Of a DNA stretch of 64,000 nt, positions 17,445-25,036 are shown piece after piece. The DNA lies in contig NZ_LT799418.1 in NCBI RefSeq assembly GCF_900162725.1, positions 189,194 through 253,193 of the forward strand, written 5' to 3'. Made by a program: the position numbers and the translations under genes. The stretch's first letter is position 1, and each line of letters opens with the position of its first letter. The DNA comes from Parabacteroides sp. Marseille-P3160. Its GTDB lineage: Bacteria > Bacteroidota > Bacteroidia > Bacteroidales > Tannerellaceae. The notes under the pieces are model-generated. The model was not told where the DNA came from. It worked only from the letters and a program-made list of their open reading frames with translations, and did not search any database.

Positions 17445-18203
17445 ATGATTAAATTTGATATTCTTTCCGCATCTTATCAAGATACAAAAAACGAAAAATA
17501 TGATTACGCCGTATTGCCTTGGGGAGCTACCGAACCGCATAATTACCATCTTCCTTATCTGACAGACTGTTATTTAGCTCACGGCATTTCCATTGAAGCC
17601 ATAGAGAAAGCCTACCGACAGGCTAAAGTAAAAGGAATGGCTTTGCCGCCTATTCCCTTCGGTTCGCAAAACCCGGGACAAACCGGTCTCCCTTTCTGTC
17701 TACACGCCCGGTATGAGACACAGAAAGCCATCTTATCCGATATCGTAGCCTCGCTCTATCGCCAGGGAATGGACAAATTGATTATCGTGAACGGACATGG
17801 CGGGAACAGTTTCAAGAACATGATCCGCGACCTGGCGGTGGATTATCCTCATTTTCTAATTGCCGTCTCCAACTGGTATGCCATCGTTCCCCAAAAAGAG
17901 TATTTTGATATACCCGGTGACCATGCCGATGAGGTAGAAACGTCTGTCCTCATGCATTACCATCCAGAATTAGTGGACCTATCGGTGGCAGGAGACGGTA
18001 CTTACAAGCCCTTCAAAGCCAACTCGCTCTGCGAAGGAGTGGCCTGGACACCACGCGATTGGTCGAAAGTTTCGGTCGATACCGGGATCGGCAATCCGCA
18101 TTATTCGACGGCTGAGAAAGGAAAAAAATACGCCGAAGCAGTTACGGATAAACTGGCCGCGCTATTCATCGAAATCTCAAAAGGGGATATTTACCAATCC
18201 TGA
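17445..18203 (+). CDS. Creatininase-family amidohydrolase
   Basis: 252 residues. Metal-dependent amidohydrolase of the creatinine amidohydrolase/FAPy-deformylase fold. Metal-ligand motifs are present: ATEPHNYHLPYLTD (Glu, His and Asp ligands), VNGHGGNS, and DHADEVETSVLMHYHPELV. Family members open cyclic amides in creatinine, formamidopyrimidines or mycofactocin maturation, so substrate is open; this protein is not next to other creatinine genes. It is convergent with the sigma-factor remnant and separated from it by a hairpin. Confidence 0.88.
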   Translation: MIKFDILSASYQDTKNEKYDYAVLPWGATEPHNYHLPYLTDCYLAHGISIEAIEKAYRQAKVKGMALPPIPFGSQNPGQTGLPFCLHARYETQKAILSDIVASLYRQGMDKLIIVNGHGGNSFKNMIRDLAVDYPHFLIAVSNWYAIVPQKEYFDIPGDHADEVETSVLMHYHPELVDLSVAGDGTYKPFKANSLCEGVAWTPRDWSKVSVDTGIGNPHYSTAEKGKKYAEAVTDKLAALFIEISKGDIYQS

Positions 18204-18232
18204 AGCAATCCCGGTTTTAAGTCATTATAAAA

Positions 18233-18267
18233 TGAATACTGATACCTATTTGTGATATCAGTATTCA
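18233..18267. terminator. Hairpin terminator between convergent genes
   Basis: TGAATACTGATA (18233-18244) pairs perfectly with TATCAGTATTCA (18256-18267) around an 11-nt loop. On the minus strand it is followed by TTTTATAAT. It overlaps the last codons of the sigma remnant and lies 29 bp past the creatininase stop, so it can serve both. Confidence 0.7.
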
Positions 18268-18614
18268 ATGATGTCTTTATATAGTTCTTCCAGTCGTTTA
18301 CGAAGATGGAGCACGGCGTAGTGTTTACGTGAAAGCAATGTATTCTGCGGAGTGCCTGTTGTCTTCGATATTTCTTTTGAAGGAATGCCATCCAATTCAG
18401 TAAGTTCAAAAACCTCCCTCTGTTCATCGGGTAACTCCGACAACGCATCTTCCAATTTGCTCCAAACTAAGGAGCGGAGGTATCCATTCTCGGGAGAAGA
18501 AGAATCCGGCTCTTTTCCAAACAAGATTCCCGAAAAATCATTCAAGATAAGATTATCTGTCTCTTCATCCTGAAAAAAAGGTTTCGGTTTTTTGATGTAA
18601 GAATAATAGAATAT
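18258..18614 (-). pseudogene. Truncated RNA polymerase sigma-70 (ECF) factor, region 4 only
   Basis: The open frame after an in-frame TGA at 18615-18617 encodes about 118 codons; the first ATG is at 18545 (95 residues). The protein is an ECF sigma C-terminus: LEDALSELPDEQREVFELTELDG, then the helix-turn-helix SKEISKTTGTPQNTLLSRKHYAVLHLRKRLEEL of region 4. Region 2, which binds core polymerase and the -10 element, is absent in every frame upstream, whereas complete family members have about 160-190 residues. It overlaps the preceding 68-codon frame across a homopolymer (seven A on the plus strand, 18573-18579). I read it as a 5'-deleted remnant; a short DNA-binding product from ATG 18545 is possible. 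Confidence 0.7.
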
Positions 18615-18771
18615 TCACCAGATCCCGACATCCATCTTTTGATTTCTTTCTAGCCTCATTAACCAACAGGATTTGTTCCTTCAACGGAATGTTTAATCCT
18701 TTAAACAGGCAACTCAAAACACTGCATATTTCAGGATCATTTTTGTTATAACAACAGTTTGAGCTTTTCAT
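18565..18771 (-). CDS. Small cysteine-containing hypothetical protein
   Basis: 68 residues with five cysteines (C6, C7, C16, C21, C47), no signal peptide. I do not recognise it. Its ATG overlaps the stop of the upstream ferredoxin gene (ATGA), which argues that it is translated with the ferredoxin. Its 3' end overlaps the open frame of the sigma remnant, so the C-terminus may be an artefact of the deletion that removed sigma region 2. Alternatives are that it is itself a remnant or a real small partner of the ferredoxin. Confidence 0.45.
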   Translation of the reverse strand: MKSSNCCYNKNDPEICSVLSCLFKGLNIPLKEQILLVNEARKKSKDGCRDLVNILLFLHQKTETFFSG

Positions 18772-19064
18772 ACAACAGCGTTCTTTATTCTCTCCTTCAA
18801 CTCAAGAGCCTTGAAATTACAGACGTTGATGCACTGTCCGCATCCTGTACAAAGATCCGGATTTTTAATTATCAAGCGATTTCCGTTGCTTTCATTTGCA
18901 ATTTCCAGTACATGACGCCTGCATTTCGATACGCAGCTTCTGCATCTGACGCAATTTTCATTCTTTATATGTATGATTTTATTTTCACGGTGTGCCCTCC
19001 GATAATAGTATTGCTCTAAAAACAAAATGAGCAAAACCGATGCTGAAACATAAACTGCAATCAT
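18768..19064 (-). CDS. Membrane-anchored 2[4Fe-4S] ferredoxin-like protein
   Basis: 98 residues. Residues about 2-17 form one membrane helix (IAVYVSASVLLILFL), followed by a basic YYYRRAHRENK stop-transfer segment, so the ferredoxin domain should face the cytoplasm. Two full cluster motifs follow: CVRCRSCVSKC and CTGCGQCINVC, each CxxCxxCxxxC. The plan (one N-terminal helix plus a bacterial ferredoxin domain) resembles the core of RnfB without its additional Fe-S domain. No oxidoreductase partner is adjacent; downstream are the 68-residue frame and the sigma remnant. It has its own -7 box at 19117-19124. Confidence 0.8.
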   Translation of the reverse strand: MIAVYVSASVLLILFLEQYYYRRAHRENKIIHIKNENCVRCRSCVSKCRRHVLEIANESNGNRLIIKNPDLCTGCGQCINVCNFKALELKERIKNAVV

Positions 19065-19116
19065 TTGTCCATTCTTTATTAATTAAGTTCTTCTATAGAA
19101 GTAGACAAATGAGACG

Positions 19117-19124
19117 CAAAAATA
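19117..19124 (-). promoter_or_regulatory. -7 promoter box (TATTTTTG) for the ferredoxin gene
   Basis: Minus-strand TATTTTTG matches TAnnTTTG; leader of about 48 nt to ATG 19064. Confidence 0.5.
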
Positions 19125-19184
19125 TTTTATGCTTTTAATAAAAAGTAGAAGAAAAAGATTTTTGAGATACGTTCATCGGGAATA

Positions 19185-20192
19185 TTATAGCAAAGGATCG
19201 CTCAAGCCTTCCAGTCCGTATTGCTTCGGGATGGCATCCATGAGGGTGAAAAGCTCGCCGACCGTTTCGGCGCGAAGCATGGCCACACGAGTCGACTTGA
19301 AATCGGGAATCCCTTTAAACAGGGGGGTTGCCGCCAGATGACGACGGATATGAAGGATCCCGCGGCGTTCGTCCAACCGTTCGACGCTTTGCAATACTTG
19401 CTTTTTGAGAATATCCAGATACCAGGTAAACGACTCGGGAGCGGCTAATTCTCCGGTACGAAGGTAATGCTTCACTTCCCGGAAAATCCAGGGACGGCCG
19501 ATACTACCCCTGCCGATCATCACTCCATCCACGCCATAGCGGTCGAAACACTCCCGGCAGCGCACGGCGGAGGTCACATCCCCATTACCGATGATGGGAA
19601 TAGACATGCGGGGATTATTCTTCACGGCCCCGATTAACGTCCAATCGGCTTCGCCGGTGTACATTTGGCTACGGGTACGTCCGTGGATGGACAGGGCGGC
19701 AATCCCGCAATCCTGTAACTGCTCGGCCAGCTCGACAATAATCTGATGGTCGGCATCCCACCCCAGACGAGTCTTTACCGTGACGGGAATCCGTACCGCC
19801 TTCACGACCTCACGGGTGATTTCGAGCATCAACGGTACATTGCGAAGCATACCTGAGCCGGCGCCCTTTCCGGCCACCTTCTTCACCGGACATCCGAAAT
19901 TGATATCCAGCACATCGGGCCCGGCTTCTTCACAGAGCTTGGCGGCTTCCACCATCGGTTCGACTTCGCGGCCATAGATCTGGATAGCAACCGGCCGTTC
20001 TTCATCCGATACCGTCAGTTTTTGCTGCGTTTTGCTCACATTGCGGATCAGGGCATCACTCGATACAAATTCGGTATACACCATATCCGCCCCGAAGCGC
20101 TTACACATCAAACGGAAAGCTATATCCGTCACATCCTCCATCGGAGCCAGTAATACCGGGCGCGCTCCCAAATCGATTGTTCCTATCTTCAT
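19185..20192 (-). CDS. dusB: tRNA-dihydrouridine synthase DusB
   Basis: 335 residues. FMN- and NADPH-dependent reduction of uridines in tRNA D loops. The TIM-barrel motifs are complete: VLLAPMEDVTDIAFR, the signature LDINFGCPVKKVAGKGAGSG with the catalytic Cys, IPVTVKTRLGWD, IHGRTRSQMYTGEADW, PIIGNGDVTS and VMIGRGSIGRPWIF. The C-terminal helical domain is present. DusB is often paired with fis in gamma-proteobacteria, but here it is alone, with a -7 box at 20214-20221. Confidence 0.95.
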   Translation of the reverse strand: MKIGTIDLGARPVLLAPMEDVTDIAFRLMCKRFGADMVYTEFVSSDALIRNVSKTQQKLTVSDEERPVAIQIYGREVEPMVEAAKLCEEAGPDVLDINFGCPVKKVAGKGAGSGMLRNVPLMLEITREVVKAVRIPVTVKTRLGWDADHQIIVELAEQLQDCGIAALSIHGRTRSQMYTGEADWTLIGAVKNNPRMSIPIIGNGDVTSAVRCRECFDRYGVDGVMIGRGSIGRPWIFREVKHYLRTGELAAPESFTWYLDILKKQVLQSVERLDERRGILHIRRHLAATPLFKGIPDFKSTRVAMLRAETVGELFTLMDAIPKQYGLEGLSDPLL

Positions 20193-20213
20193 TGTTCTCT
20201 ATAACTAACCATA

Positions 20214-20221
20214 CAAAAATA
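20214..20221 (-). promoter_or_regulatory. -7 promoter box (TATTTTTG) for dusB
   Basis: Minus-strand match to TAnnTTTG, 21 bp before the dusB ATG at 20192. Confidence 0.5.
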
Positions 20222-20351
20222 CGGTTTTATCCTTTATTTTTTTTAAGGAAATTCGGTCGTTAATTTCAGTTTAACGGAGCAAATACACAAAAAAAGCTAA
20301 ACAAATAACGAAATCATCTTTAGAAAAAATTGTGGAAAATTTAAACCGGTT

Positions 20352-21323
20352 CTAAGCTTGTTCTACCTTACCCTCAAGGGCGGAAGTGAAGTAAGTCCGG
20401 TATTCATCCGCTTCTCTGCAAATGAAAACCGCTTCCAACGTGGGATTCCGATCAATCCAATGGACGGCCTTCTCTATTCCTCCGACCATACACGCTGTTG
20501 CATAGGCGTCGGCAGTAATGGCGTCATCAGCAATGATAGTCACAGAAACGAGATTATGTTCGGTCGGATAGCCGGTTGCCGGATCAATCGTATGAGTGAT
20601 TTTCCGCCTGTCTTCCATATAAAATTGGCGATAATTCCCGGAGGTAGCAATCCCTCTATCTGTAATTTGCAGGATGACCTGCAACTTTTCACCGGGAATA
20701 CGACGGTTTTCAGACGGATGATCCACTCCGATCCGCCAAATCTCCCCACCGGGATTAACACCTTTTACCCGTATTTCCCCGCCTATCTCAACCAAGTAAT
20801 TGGGACTGCCGCTCTGCGCCAATAGAGCGGCAAGCAAGTCTGCCGAATAACCTTTGGCTATGGCATTCACATTCAGAATGGTTTCGGGAAAATCTTTGAC
20901 AAGCAGCTTCCCTTCCAACCTCACTTTATCCATCCCAATGAACTGTTTTAAATGCTTTATTTGATTTTCATCAGGAATATTTTTTTCTTCCGAACTAAAT
21001 CCCCAAGCTCTGAAAAGAGGTTCTGCCGAAATATCGAAAGCTCCGTCTGTCTGTTTGCTTATCTCCTTTGCACGAGTGAATACGTAGTGGAAAAAATCAT
21101 CAACCTCTACCGGTTCATTCCTGTTCAGGCGTGAAATAAGCGAATGAGGAATATAGACAGAAAGGGACTGCTCGAATTCATCGAACAACCGGATTATATC
21201 CGGTTGAAGATCAGTCCCCTTCTCGTCCTGATAGATAATGTGAAAACTTGTCCCTTCAGCCTTACCCTGGAGACGACGGTAAACGGAACCATCATCAGCC
21301 AGGATCGTATCGGTGGTCGACAT
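20352..21323 (-). CDS. apbE: FAD:protein FMN transferase ApbE (copy 1)
   Basis: 323 residues. ApbE moves FMN from FAD onto a Thr/Ser in exported or membrane proteins, using Mg2+. Motifs are canonical: GAFDISAEPLFRAWGF, NVNAIAKGYSADLLA, LVEIGGEIRVKG, HTIDPATGYPTEHN and the metal-binding DAITADAYATACM. The annotated start has no signal peptide or lipobox, unlike many ApbE proteins that act outside the cytoplasm; if this start is right it would act before its target is exported, which suits a Tat substrate that folds in the cytoplasm. It begins 12 bp after the Gfo/Idh/MocA gene, so that protein is its likely target. Confidence 0.92.
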   Translation of the reverse strand: MSTTDTILADDGSVYRRLQGKAEGTSFHIIYQDEKGTDLQPDIIRLFDEFEQSLSVYIPHSLISRLNRNEPVEVDDFFHYVFTRAKEISKQTDGAFDISAEPLFRAWGFSSEEKNIPDENQIKHLKQFIGMDKVRLEGKLLVKDFPETILNVNAIAKGYSADLLAALLAQSGSPNYLVEIGGEIRVKGVNPGGEIWRIGVDHPSENRRIPGEKLQVILQITDRGIATSGNYRQFYMEDRRKITHTIDPATGYPTEHNLVSVTIIADDAITADAYATACMVGGIEKAVHWIDRNPTLEAVFICREADEYRTYFTSALEGKVEQA

Positions 21324-21335
21324 AGATTCTATAAA

Positions 21336-23027
21336 TTAGCCAAGCTCTCCTCTCACTATTTCTTCCTTGTCTTTGTCCCAATACATAGTTCTTCCTTCCA
21401 GATAAGCGCGCGTTCCCATATGCGCCGTGATGGCCTCCTGGAATGCTTCATCTATCCCGCAAGATGTTTTCTTGTTTCTGTCACGGATACATTCGAGCCA
21501 TTCACGAATATGCAGAAAAGTAGTATCGTAACGCTTACCGCCAAGATAGGAATAAAGCAATCCGCGTTGGGCAAAATATAATTCGGTGGCAGAGGTTACT
21601 GCGTCCACATTACTTTTTCCGGGGACATAGGTGTAAAAAGGTACATTAGGTTTGATGATCCCTTTGTCTATCTTTTCTTTATAACGCGTAGAAGCGGAAT
21701 CTACCTTGACAGTCAGCGTATCTCCTACTTCCATGGAAGCGTCATGACCCATTATCACCTTCCCGCGATTGCGGTTGCTGGCTAATGTCGCACTGTAAAG
21801 CATCGTCATGTTCTTATCCGGAAATTCAAAGGTCGTTTGCAAAACATCGGGTACTGTCCTTCCATCCTTGAAGAAATAAACACCTCCGGAAGAAGTAGCC
21901 GAATGAGGGATTCCAACGCCCAACAGTTGATTAATCGCATCGTATTCATGAGTCAATAAATCCCCACTCAAACCGGTGCTATAGTCCCACCAACAACGCC
22001 AACGGAAGAAACGCGGGAGACTAAATTTAGTTCTCTCCTCCGGGCCTACGTATTTAAGAAGATTATATTTAGTCATATAATCCATGTATTCCTTCACACG
22101 TTCTTCATTTCCTTCAAATTGTTTCCAATCAATGGTTTGTTCATTTGCCGTCGGATCGATATTATATACCCATGCGCCGTTGGGATCGTTCCGGTTGGTA
22201 CAAACCTCAATGAGTGAAATCGGACCCAGCAAGCCTTTATCTATAATCTCTTTCGCTTTATTATAACTGTCGACCTGGCGTCCTTGATGGCCAAGCTGGA
22301 AAACAATGCCGGTCTGTTTGATAGTTTCCCGCACCATATATGTTTCAGGGACGGTCCAGGATAAAGGTTTTTCAACATAGACATGCTTTCCGGCTTTCGC
22401 CGCTTCCATTGCCATGGTACTATGCCAATGATCAGGACTGGCTATCAGTATGGCATCGATGTCACTGGCTGCCAACATCTCCTGATAGGTACGGTATCTC
22501 TTGGGAGTCGGTCCTAATTTGCCGCCCACCCCTTCGCGATAGATATTTGAACCGGCGGCAATTCCCTGCTCGGCAAAAGTATCGAAAATATCGCAAACTC
22601 CGGCCAGGACGATATTCAGGTCTTCCTGTTCCTTAAAGTCTTTGTAACGAGTATCTTTGGAGTTCTTTTTGGCCGCATCTATTAAATCCTGTAATGATTG
22701 GGGAGTGGCAAAACCGGCTGCCCGAAGTAATTGCTTCCCTCTGATCCCACATCCGATGATACCTAATCTTATCTGTTGCCCATTAGGTTGCATTTTTGCA
22801 ATTGTGGGGCTTTCCTTGCTTACATTAAAGACGTCTTTCACATCTTGCAGGGTCGCATTATACTTTTGTTTTTTGTAAACGCCGTAAGCCAAAGCTCCTA
22901 ATACGGGGACGGTAGCTAACGTTTTGAGAGCGTCTCTCCTGCCTTGGGATTCAGGAAGCGCACTTTTATGCGTCTCCTTATTTTCTTCGTTTTTATCTTC
23001 CGGGGTATTATTTTCTTTAATTGACAT
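21336..23027 (-). CDS. Tat-exported Gfo/Idh/MocA oxidoreductase with putative flavinylation site
   Basis: 563 residues, longer than the usual 350-450. The N-terminus carries a twin-arginine motif (GRRDALKTL, R30-R31) and a hydrophobic stretch (TVPVLGALAYGVY) consistent with Tat export. The Rossmann nucleotide-binding motif is LGIIGCGIRGKQLL, followed by ILIASPDHWHSTMA and the family's EKPLSW motif with the catalytic Lys. Near the C-terminus, residues 475-481 are DAVTSAT (21585-21605), matching D-x-x-[ST]-x-A-T, the site at which ApbE attaches FMN in RnfD/NqrB-type proteins. It lies between doxX-like (14-bp gap) and apbE (12-bp gap). Family members oxidise sugars or cyclitols; flavinylation is my inference from motif and neighbour. 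Confidence 0.88.
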   Translation of the reverse strand: MSIKENNTPEDKNEENKETHKSALPESQGRRDALKTLATVPVLGALAYGVYKKQKYNATLQDVKDVFNVSKESPTIAKMQPNGQQIRLGIIGCGIRGKQLLRAAGFATPQSLQDLIDAAKKNSKDTRYKDFKEQEDLNIVLAGVCDIFDTFAEQGIAAGSNIYREGVGGKLGPTPKRYRTYQEMLAASDIDAILIASPDHWHSTMAMEAAKAGKHVYVEKPLSWTVPETYMVRETIKQTGIVFQLGHQGRQVDSYNKAKEIIDKGLLGPISLIEVCTNRNDPNGAWVYNIDPTANEQTIDWKQFEGNEERVKEYMDYMTKYNLLKYVGPEERTKFSLPRFFRWRCWWDYSTGLSGDLLTHEYDAINQLLGVGIPHSATSSGGVYFFKDGRTVPDVLQTTFEFPDKNMTMLYSATLASNRNRGKVIMGHDASMEVGDTLTVKVDSASTRYKEKIDKGIIKPNVPFYTYVPGKSNVDAVTSATELYFAQRGLLYSYLGGKRYDTTFLHIREWLECIRDRNKKTSCGIDEAFQEAITAHMGTRAYLEGRTMYWDKDKEEIVRGELG

Positions 23028-23041
23028 AATTCTTTTCTCTA

Positions 23042-23530
23042 TTAACGTTTGCAGAATTTACATATAAACCGATCCAAACCTATAATTTGGGAAGTAGGGA
23101 AGTAGATCAGAACCATTAAAGCTCCCATTTCAATCACGTTTTTATCGATCCAAAGGTAAGAACCTTCGGTCGGCATTATATAGGAAGCGCCCACAAAGGG
23201 AGGATGCGACAAATAAAATAACGCTAAAAACAGAATGCCTCCAATGGATGCCAATCGAGAAAAACAACCTAAAATAAGTCCTAATCCTACCACTGTCAGC
23301 CCATATGCATTGACAATATTAACGATTCCCAATAAGCTCGGATTAGAAGCAATTGACTGAAAGAAAGAAGAAAGAAACCCTCCAGAATCCATTAAGTACG
23401 GATAGGCACTCCAACCTGGACTCAAAATTTTAGCTACGCCTTCATACAGGAAATGCCAACCGATTAGCAAACGAAGTAATACCAACCAAAAGGTCTGGGA
23501 AGACGAATACATGATTAGTCTATTTTTCAT
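23042..23530 (-). CDS. DoxX-family integral membrane protein
   Basis: 162 residues with four hydrophobic segments (about residues 12-30, 66-88, 93-110 and 130-148), the DoxX/SURF4 plan. The motif RLLIGWHFLYEGVAKI in the first helix is typical of the family. DoxX proteins are linked to quinone or redox reactions in some species, but the biochemical role is often unknown. It is the first gene of the DoxX-Gfo/Idh/MocA-ApbE operon and could couple the exported oxidoreductase to the membrane quinone pool (inference). Confidence 0.88.
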   Translation of the reverse strand: MKNRLIMYSSSQTFWLVLLRLLIGWHFLYEGVAKILSPGWSAYPYLMDSGGFLSSFFQSIASNPSLLGIVNIVNAYGLTVVGLGLILGCFSRLASIGGILFLALFYLSHPPFVGASYIMPTEGSYLWIDKNVIEMGALMVLIYFPTSQIIGLDRFICKFCKR

Positions 23531-23595
23531 TAGTTCTAAAGAATAAATTATACAATGAATTGATTATATTTTTATTACTTTTCCATCTCATAAGG

Positions 23596-23611
23596 ATAGC
23601 ATCGATGCTAT
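23596..23611. promoter_or_regulatory. Perfect 16-bp palindrome upstream of the DoxX operon
   Basis: ATAGCATCGATGCTAT is its own reverse complement. It lies 66-81 bp upstream of the DoxX ATG and over 140 bp past the hflX stop, so it is placed as a candidate operator for the DoxX-Gfo-ApbE operon. No matching regulator gene is nearby. Confidence 0.5.
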
Positions 23612-23752
23612 TTTCCCTATTCAAGAGATAGCCAAAATACCTATTCAAACCCAAATTGTTTTTCAGGGAATAAAACTATATATATTTCAATTCTTCAGAT
23701 GATGATTGTGCGTTAAAAAAAACGAACAAACAAAAATAGTTTACTTTTCTTC

Positions 23753-24967
23753 CTATTCTTCCTCATCATATTGCTGGTAGAGAAAGTCGTTATAGGGAAA
23801 ACGGGTCGTATGAATCTGCTTGACCCGTTCGTAAAGCAGCGACTTTAGAGCTTCTACATTGGTACGTTCTTTGGCGGAGATGAAGATACAATCGTCCTTT
23901 AATTTGTTCATCCAGGTTTCTTCCAACTCCTTTAAATCGATGTTTTCCTTCGTCCGGGCTGTCAGGTCGTCCTCCTCTTTGGGGACAAAAGTGAAGGCGT
24001 CGATTTTATTGAACACCATGATCATCGGTTTCGGACGGTTATCTATCTCAAGCAATGTCTTGTTGACCACCTCGATCTGTTCTTCAAACGAGGGATGGGA
24101 TATATCCACCACGTGAAGTAGCAAGTCGGCTTCACGAACCTCATCCAAAGTAGATTTGAACGATTCGACCAACTCGGTCGGCAATTTCCGTATGAAACCG
24201 ACGGTATCGGACAGAAGGAAAGGCAGGTTCTCTATGATTACTTTGCGCACGGTAGTATCCAGGGTGGCGAATAACTTGTTTTCGGCAAAGACCTCACTCT
24301 TGCTTAAAAGATTCATCAAAGTCGACTTGCCGACATTGGTATAACCGACCAGGGCGACACGCACCAACTTGCCGCGGTTTTTCCTCTGCGCTACTTTCTG
24401 CTTATCGATATCAAGCAATTCTTTCTTCAAGCGTGAAATCTTATCGAGAATGATTCGCTTGTCCGTTTCCAACTGGGTTTCTCCCGGCCCACGCATGCCG
24501 ACGCCGCCTCGCTGGCGCTCCAAGTGAGTCCATAAGCGGGTCAGTCGGGGTAACATGTATTTATACTGCGCCAATTCAACCTGTGTCTTTGCATTGGCCG
24601 TCTGCGCCCTTTTGGCAAAGATATCAAGGATCAGATTCGTCCGATCAAGGATCATAACCTGCAATTCCTTTTCAATATTACGAAGTTGCTTGGCCGAGAG
24701 CTCATCATCAAAAATCACCATCCCTATTTCATTCTCAACCACATATTCCTTGATTTCCTGCAGTTTGCCTGAACCGACAAAGGTTACCGAATTAGGCATG
24801 TCGAGCCTTTGGAAGAAGGTTTTGACAGGCGTCACTCCGGCTGTTTCCGCCAGAAAAGACAGCTCGGCAACATACTCCTTCGCCTTTTGTTCGTTCTGAT
24901 TGGCAGTGATTAAACCGACCAGAACGGCTTTTTCCGTTTGCGCTTCCGATATTACAAATTCTTTCAT
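23753..24967 (-). CDS. hflX: Ribosome-associated GTPase HflX
   Basis: 404 residues. Heat-shock GTPase that splits stalled or hibernating 70S ribosomes. The N-terminal HflX domain is followed by the glycine-rich linker RGGVGMRGPGETQLETDKR, then the GTPase domain with G1 GYTNVGKSTLMN, G3 DTVGFIRKLP and G4 NKID (MVFNKIDAF). A C-terminal extension is present. A -7 box at 24972-24979 ends only 5 bp before the ATG, which would make the message almost or fully leaderless. Confidence 0.96.
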   Translation of the reverse strand: MKEFVISEAQTEKAVLVGLITANQNEQKAKEYVAELSFLAETAGVTPVKTFFQRLDMPNSVTFVGSGKLQEIKEYVVENEIGMVIFDDELSAKQLRNIEKELQVMILDRTNLILDIFAKRAQTANAKTQVELAQYKYMLPRLTRLWTHLERQRGGVGMRGPGETQLETDKRIILDKISRLKKELLDIDKQKVAQRKNRGKLVRVALVGYTNVGKSTLMNLLSKSEVFAENKLFATLDTTVRKVIIENLPFLLSDTVGFIRKLPTELVESFKSTLDEVREADLLLHVVDISHPSFEEQIEVVNKTLLEIDNRPKPMIMVFNKIDAFTFVPKEEDDLTARTKENIDLKELEETWMNKLKDDCIFISAKERTNVEALKSLLYERVKQIHTTRFPYNDFLYQQYDEEE

Positions 24968-24971
24968 ACGG

Positions 24972-24979
24972 CAAAGATA
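24972..24979 (-). promoter_or_regulatory. -7 promoter box (TATCTTTG) abutting the hflX start
   Basis: Minus-strand TATCTTTG. With transcription normally starting about 4 nt after the final G, the RNA 5' end would fall on or next to the hflX ATG at 24967. Confidence 0.5.
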
Positions 24980-25036
24980 ATCAATAAAAAATTATATAAC
25001 TTTACAGTTGTATATACTTTAAAACCAATACGAACT

